Below are positions 7,835 through 11,418 of a DNA stretch of 11,418 nt, piece by piece. The notes under the pieces are model-generated. The model did no database searches. It had not been told where the DNA came from and saw only the letters and a list, made by a program, of their open reading frames with translations. The stretch lies in NCBI GenBank assembly GCA_963720675.1, contig CAVRGH010000006.1, forward strand, positions 1 to 11,418. Direction: 5' to 3'. A program made the translations under genes and the position numbers. The DNA comes from JALHSW01 sp963720675 (lineage in GTDB: Bacteria > Actinomycetota > Acidimicrobiia > IMCC26256 > PALSA-555). Positions within the stretch are counted from its first letter, which is position 1; every line of letters begins with the position of its first letter.

Positions 7835-8956
7835 ATGCACGACCGACTCGTGATCGACGCCGACGGCCACGTCATGGAGCCGTTCGAGATCTGGCAGGAC
7901 CTTCCCGAGCAGCACCGGTCGGCAGCGCCACGTCTCGTGAGCGATCCGCGAGGCGACCGGTTCGCCTTCGGGGACTTCGAGGTCGAGCTCGACGTCGCGC
8001 CCGGCGACTTCGCGACACCCCGGGGGATTCCGCGCGGGAAGCCCGCTCGGTCGTCGGTTCGAGGAGATCCACCCGGCAGCGTTCGAGCCCGAGGCCCGGC
8101 TCGCGCTCCTCGACGAGCAGGGCATCGACGTGACCTTCCTGTATCCGACGTTCCTCCTCAATCTCGACATGCATCCCGATGGCCTCCGACAGGCCATGAA
8201 CGAGCGCTACAACGACTGGATCGCCGACTTCTGCGCCACCGACCCGCATCGCCTGCGGGTGGGTCGCTCCGATCTCGCGCAACGACCTCGATCACGCTGT
8301 CCGCGAGGTCGAGCACGTCACGCGGATTGGGCGCGTCCGGCGTCTTCCTGAGCCCGGTTCCGGCCCACGACGGGACGCTGCTCGGAGACGCGACCGAGGA
8401 CCGGCTCTACGGAGCGATCGCAGAGAGCGGGCTCGCCCTGGCCGTGCATGCGTCGGACCCGTGGAACTCGACCCTGAACTGGCAGCCGCTGCTGCCGAGC
8501 CGCTGGATGTGGGACTGCGGCTCGGCGTCGCTCGAGATGCAGTTCGCGATGATCTGGGTGTTCGGCAACGGACTCCTCGAGCGATTTCCCACGCTGCGGG
8601 TCGGATTCTTCGAGGGGAACCTCGGTTGGTTCCCCTACCTCATCCAGAAGATGGCGATGTCGTACGAGCACTTCGGCGCGCTGTTCCCGGCGCCGGATCG
8701 CTCGCCACTCGAGACGTTCATCGACCGGTGCTGGATCTCGGGCGAGACCGAGGAGCCGCTCCTCGGGGCGGTGGTCGAGCTGATCGGTGCCGACCGGTGC
8801 CTGTGGGCGAGCGACTTCCCGCACCACGAGGCCACCTGGGACCCGGTCGCCGAGCTCGAGGAAGCCGACCTGAGCGACGCCGACCGCGCCACGATGGCCA
8901 CGACCGCGCCGATGTCGTTCTACGACTTCGAGGTGAGCCCGGCCCCCCGTCGCTGA
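7835..8956 (+). CDS. Amidohydrolase-2 family metal-dependent hydrolase (three single-base insertions)
   Basis: TIM-barrel metal hydrolase of the amidohydrolase-2 family (hydrolase or decarboxylase; ACMSD-like relatives), about 372 residues after repair. Metal-site segments are IDADGHVMEP (7-16), AVHASDPW, FEGNLGWFPYLIQKM and the C-terminal WASDFPHHE with the usual catalytic Asp. The frame is broken three times, each by one apparent extra base: in the C4G5 run 8018-8026, at GGG 8257-8259, and near 8326-8331. Between them the protein reads LALLDEQGIDVTFLYPTFLL, then RWVAPISRNDLDHAV, then GASGVFLSPVPAHDG. The three shifts add to one codon, so the outer frame is continuous and hides the damage. 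ATG 7835 is preferred because of GGAAGGG about 6 nt upstream; 7814 and 7820 are alternatives. Substrate unknown. Confidence 0.9.
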   Translation: MHDRLVIDADGHVMEPFEIWQDLPEQHRSAAPRLVSDPRGDRFAFGDFEVELDVAPGDFATPRGIPRGKPARSSVRGDPPGSVRARGPARAPRRAGHRRDLPVSDVPPQSRHASRWPPTGHERALQRLDRRLLRHRPASPAGGSLRSRATTSITLSARSSTSRGLGASGVFLSPVPAHDGTLLGDATEDRLYGAIAESGLALAVHASDPWNSTLNWQPLLPSRWMWDCGSASLEMQFAMIWVFGNGLLERFPTLRVGFFEGNLGWFPYLIQKMAMSYEHFGALFPAPDRSPLETFIDRCWISGETEEPLLGAVVELIGADRCLWASDFPHHEATWDPVAELEEADLSDADRATMATTAPMSFYDFEVSPAPRR

Positions 8957-8980
8957 CGCTTCGGCGAGCGGTGCGATGGG

Positions 8981-8992
8981 CTCGGGCCCGAG
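8981..8992. repeat. Perfect 12-bp GC palindrome upstream of the winged-helix gene
   Basis: CTCGGGCCCGAG is a perfect 12-bp inverted repeat in the 57-nt gap between the amidohydrolase stop and the regulator start. With no loop and no T-tract it is not a standard terminator. It could be an autoregulatory site for the following DNA-binding protein, or chance in GC-rich DNA. Confidence 0.3.
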
Positions 8993-8999
8993 AAGGTCC

Positions 9000-9005
9000 T
9001 AGCCT
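9000..9005 (+). promoter_or_regulatory. Possible -10 box of a leaderless transcript
   Basis: TAGCCT fits the actinobacterial TANNNT -10 pattern and ends 8 nt before the ATG at 9014, a spacing expected when transcription starts at the start codon. No Shine-Dalgarno sequence is present at normal distance, which agrees with a leaderless message. Inferred from position only. Confidence 0.35.
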
Positions 9006-9013
9006 TCACGGCG

Positions 9014-9869
9014 ATGCGCTCGATGCACGAACGCGACCTGCAGGTGCTCTCGGTGCTGGCCGAGTGGCTGGACGACGTCGGGCACGCACCCTCGCTGCGC
9101 GAGCTCGCGGCCGGGTCCGGTCTCACGAGCGCCAACGGCGCGATGCACGCCGTCCGCCGGCTCGAGGTCGCGGGTCTCGTCGAGCGCATTCCCCGCCGTC
9201 CTCGAGGGCTCACGCTCACCCCGGCTCCGCGTGCGCTCCTGCAGGGCAGGTCCGCGGCCACCCCGGAGTCGCGGCGCGGCGCCATCGAGATCGCAGCGTC
9301 CTTCGAACGGGCGCACCTGAGGTCCCTCGGGAACCTGGTCGGGCGCACGCCGGCGCTGGTGTCGGCCGAGCGGATGCTTCGCCTGCTCGCGACGCGCCGC
9401 CGCGCCAGCTCGGCGTCCTGGAGGCTGCCGTCGCTCGGGCGGAACGCCGTGGTGACTGCCTCACTCGAGCCGAACGGTCGCTCGTGCGGGCCTTCGCCCG
9501 TCGATCGGCCTCGAGCGTTCGTCGTCTCCGGACCTGGGAGCGCTACGTGATCCACGAAGGAGTGATCGCGGAGCGAGCGGTCGTCGCGCTCCCGACGATC
9601 CAGCGGCCCACGACCGACCAGGCGGACCTCGGCGTCGGATCAGCGCCACCGCGGCTCGCCGTTGCCTGGTCTTCGCCCTGTCGGAGCTCCGTGGGCTCGA
9701 GCGAGCCGGTCCGATCGACAATCTGATCGACCTCCGCGATGAAGAGGTCGAGGAGCTCGACGCGATGTCGAGGATGGTCATCGACTTCACGCCGTATGCG
9801 GTCGTGTCACACGTGACGGCGGGTGAATTCTCGGATGCCTTGCTTGAGCAGCAGGGCACCGCCCTCTAG
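9014..9869 (+). CDS. LexA-like winged-helix protein with unrecognised C-terminal domain (two frameshifts)
   Basis: Residues 4-70 closely follow the LexA DNA-binding domain plan: RDLQVLSVLAEWLDDVGHAP, then SLRELAAGSGLTSANG, VRRLEVAGLVERIPRRPRGL. The remaining ~215 residues are not LexA: I see no S24 peptidase Ser/Lys dyad or cleavage site. They are rich in Arg/Glu/Ala/Leu helices, for example SFERAHLRSLGNLVG, LGVLEAAVARAERRGDCL and LVFALSELRGLERAG. One base is missing near 9405-9406 (RRRA then QLGVLEAA) and another near 9636-9638 (ADLGV then ISATAARRCLVFAL). The repaired frame stops at 9867-9869 after GEFSDALLEQQGTAL, giving about 285 residues. The last 80 codons lack a start and are easily missed. 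It may regulate the neighbouring amidohydrolase or SDR genes, but function is unknown. The second repair is less certain than the first. Confidence 0.68.
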
Positions 9870-9923
9870 CGTCTCGCGCCTCGTGGAGTTCGGGATCATG
9901 CTGCCGATGAGTGCGCCGTCGTC

Positions 9924-10757
9924 ATGAGGGGACTGCGCGACCGGGTCGCGGTCGTGACGGGTGCAGGTCGCGGCATCGGGGCAGCGAGTGCCCGTCGTCT
10001 CGCGGCCGAGGGCGCCGCGGTCGTCGTCACCGACCGTGACGAGAACGCCGCGATCGAGGTGGCCGCCGCGATCCAGGCCCGCGGCGGCCGAGCGATCTCT
10101 GCCCGTGCCGACTCCCGACGGCGCTCGGACCTCGAAGCCGCCGTGGCGCTCGCTCGGGAGCAGTTCGGGTCCTTCGACCTCTTTCATCACGAACGCGGGC
10201 GTCGGCTGCTTCGGACCGCTCGAGTCGACGACCGAGGACCAGATCCGAGAGCTCGTCGACATCAACGTCCTCGGGATGCTCAACGGCCTCGCGGTGGCTG
10301 CACCGCGCTGCGCTCGGGTGGGGGCGGCGCGATCGTCCTCACGGGCTCGCTCGTCGCGCAGCACGGAACGGCGTTCCAGATCCCCTACATCGCGACGAAG
10401 GGCGCCGTGAGCTCGATGACCAGAGCCGCGGCGATGGAGTACGCGCCCGAGGTACGCGTCAACGCCGTGTGCCCGGGCACCGTCCGGACCGAGGGGTTGC
10501 TCGACACGTTCGGCGATCCCGCGATCGTCGCGGCGATCGAGCGCAACGCCGCGGCGATCGTTCCGCTCGGCCGGATGGCGGAGCCGGAGGAGATCGCGAG
10601 CGTCGTTGCGTTCCTCGCGTCCGACGACGCTGCGTACGTCACCGGGGAGATCATCACGGCCGGCGGCGGGTGGTCAGCCGGCACGAATGTCTCACTGATG
10701 CTCGCCGAGCTCGGTCAACCCGGAAGCGATCCGTCCGGGAGTCGTGCGGATGAGTGA
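9924..10757 (+). CDS. Short-chain dehydrogenase/reductase (SDR) with two compensating frameshifts
   Basis: Classical SDR of 277 residues. The Rossmann motif is TGAGRGIG (12-19), Asp37 follows beta-2, catalytic Ser142 lies in VLTGSLVAQ, and Tyr155-x3-Lys159 in PYIATKGA. The normal VRVNAVCPGTVRTEG and the C-terminal YVTGEIITAGGGWS follow. Between about 10182 and 10304 the visible frame is nonsense, while another frame reads LFITNAGVGCFGPLESTTED and INVLGMLNGLAVAAP, restoring the NAG motif. One extra T in TTT 10182-10184 and one missing C at 10303-10304 explain it, and they cancel. The ATG at 9924 is the only start before the fold; its ribosome site is weak. The 3' end overlaps the nucleoside-hydrolase start by 8 nt, so the pair is likely cotranscribed. 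Substrate unknown. Confidence 0.92.
   Translation: MRGLRDRVAVVTGAGRGIGAASARRLAAEGAAVVVTDRDENAAIEVAAAIQARGGRAISARADSRRRSDLEAAVALAREQFGSFDLFHHERGRRLLRTARVDDRGPDPRARRHQRPRDAQRPRGGCTALRSGGGGAIVLTGSLVAQHGTAFQIPYIATKGAVSSMTRAAAMEYAPEVRVNAVCPGTVRTEGLLDTFGDPAIVAAIERNAAAIVPLGRMAEPEEIASVVAFLASDDAAYVTGEIITAGGGWSAGTNVSLMLAELGQPGSDPSGSRADE
10737..10741 (+). promoter_or_regulatory. Ribosome binding site of the nucleoside-hydrolase-like gene
   Basis: GGGAG lies 8 nt before the ATG at 10750, inside the end of the SDR gene. It favours ATG 10750 over the in-frame GTG at 10744. Confidence 0.5.
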
Positions 10758-11418
10758 CCCGCAGCAGGAGCGGATCCCGGTCATCATCGACAGCGACGGG
10801 TGTGAGGTCTCGTGCGACGCGCTCTGGTACGCGCTCACGTCGGATGCCTATGAGGTCGTCGCGGTGACCGGTGAGCTCGGGGTGACGAACCCGGAGCAGG
10901 CGGCGAGGAACTTCTGCAAGGTCCTCCACGCAGCGGGCCGATCCGATGTCCCCGTCGGCGTCGGTACCGCCGACCGGCTCGGCCCGGCGCCCGACATCCC
11001 TTCCCCGGCATCAGTGCACGGTGACGACGGACTCGCAGGGCTCCATCCGGACGACGCGCCGTTCGGCCCGGTGGCGAGCCCGCTGAGGAGCTCATCGCCC
11101 GGCTCTGTGCCGAGCGACCGGGTGAGCTCGCAATCGCCGCGCTCGGGCCGTTCGGGAACGTGGCCCGCGCGGTGCGTGGATCCAACGTGGCGACGGACGC
11201 GCGCCAACTCGTGATCATGGGGGGTGCGGCCAGGCCTCCCGGAAACGCCACCGCGACCGGCGAGTACAACATCGTGTTCGACCCGGTCGCGGCCCACGAG
11301 TGATGCACACGCCGTGGGCGACGCCACCACGCATGGTCGGCCTCGACGTCACGCACGTCGGCACCCTGTCGGACGCAGAGTTCGCGCTGCTCGAAGAACC
11401 TCGGACTCCGGCGGCCCG
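10750..11418 (+). CDS. Nucleoside hydrolase-like protein (partial at right edge, two frameshifts)
   Basis: Inosine-uridine nucleoside hydrolase fold, about 223 residues present of a usual ~310. Supporting segments are VIIDSDGCEVSCDALWYAL (11-29) at the calcium-site position, VHGDDGLAG, then after repair AALGPFGNVARAVRG, VIMGGAARPPGNATATGEYN and MVGLDVTHVGTLS. The sugar-binding N..E.N pattern (GNATATGEYN) and the DVTH segment are kept. The N-terminal DTDPGxDD motif is altered: DSDGCEVSCDA keeps the first Asp residues and one late Asp, but the other acidic position is Cys. One C is missing in the run 11079-11081, and one base near 11300, where an apparent TGA (11301-11303) should read through (HE, then VMHTPWATPPRMVG). 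It probably cleaves an N-glycosidic bond in a nucleoside or analogue, but the changed motif makes substrate and activity uncertain. Confidence 0.82.

Noticed and set aside
8461..9726. A 421-residue plus-strand open frame across amidohydrolase and regulator
   Set aside because: Only its 9406-9635 part is real coding (the middle of the winged-helix protein); the rest is out-of-frame sequence over the amidohydrolase.

Overview
The window is high-GC DNA (about 70% by eye), gene-dense, with short intergenic gaps, ATGA/GTGA stop-start overlaps and GTG starts. The protein families fit an actinomycete (Actinomycetota, possibly an Acidimicrobiia-type lineage) with broad catabolic capacity. No rRNA, tRNA, CRISPR array, insertion sequence or phage gene was seen. 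The taxonomic placement is inference.

Layout. (1) Minus strand, 1-1942: a TetR-family repressor, an SDR oxidoreductase and an alpha/beta hydrolase with an Asp nucleophile (epoxide hydrolase/haloalkane dehalogenase type, cut by the left edge) form one operon. (2) Plus strand, 2083-4002: the alpha and beta subunits of a thiamine-diphosphate 2-oxoacid dehydrogenase E1, overlapping by ATGA and divergent from the TetR operon across a 140-nt region that holds a 10-bp palindrome. (3) Minus strand, 4018-7579: livG and livF ATPases, an enoyl-CoA hydratase and a cytochrome P450, running right to left as one tight operon and ending 15 nt from the E1-beta stop. (4) Plus strand, 7835-8956: an amidohydrolase-2 family metal hydrolase, divergent from livG across a 255-nt region with two perfect palindromes. 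(5) Plus strand, 9014-9869: a protein with a LexA-like winged helix and an unrecognised C-terminus. (6) Plus strand, 9924-11418: an SDR overlapping a nucleoside-hydrolase-like protein that runs off the right edge.

The genes read as two or three catabolic modules: uptake ATPases, CoA-ester hydration, P450 hydroxylation, alcohol/ketone redox, a possible epoxide or C-halogen hydrolysis step, and 2-oxoacid decarboxylation. The substrate cannot be read from the sequence.

The dominant technical feature is frame breakage. Eight of the twelve genes are interrupted by single-base shifts, about 13 in total, nearly all at short G/C runs. In each case the conserved protein continues at once in another frame. 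This looks like uncorrected long-read consensus error rather than gene decay. Coordinates below span the repaired genes. Several long open frames that cross these sites (for example 202-1386, 1918-4002 and 6044-7579, all misleading) are chimeras and should not be annotated as fusion proteins.
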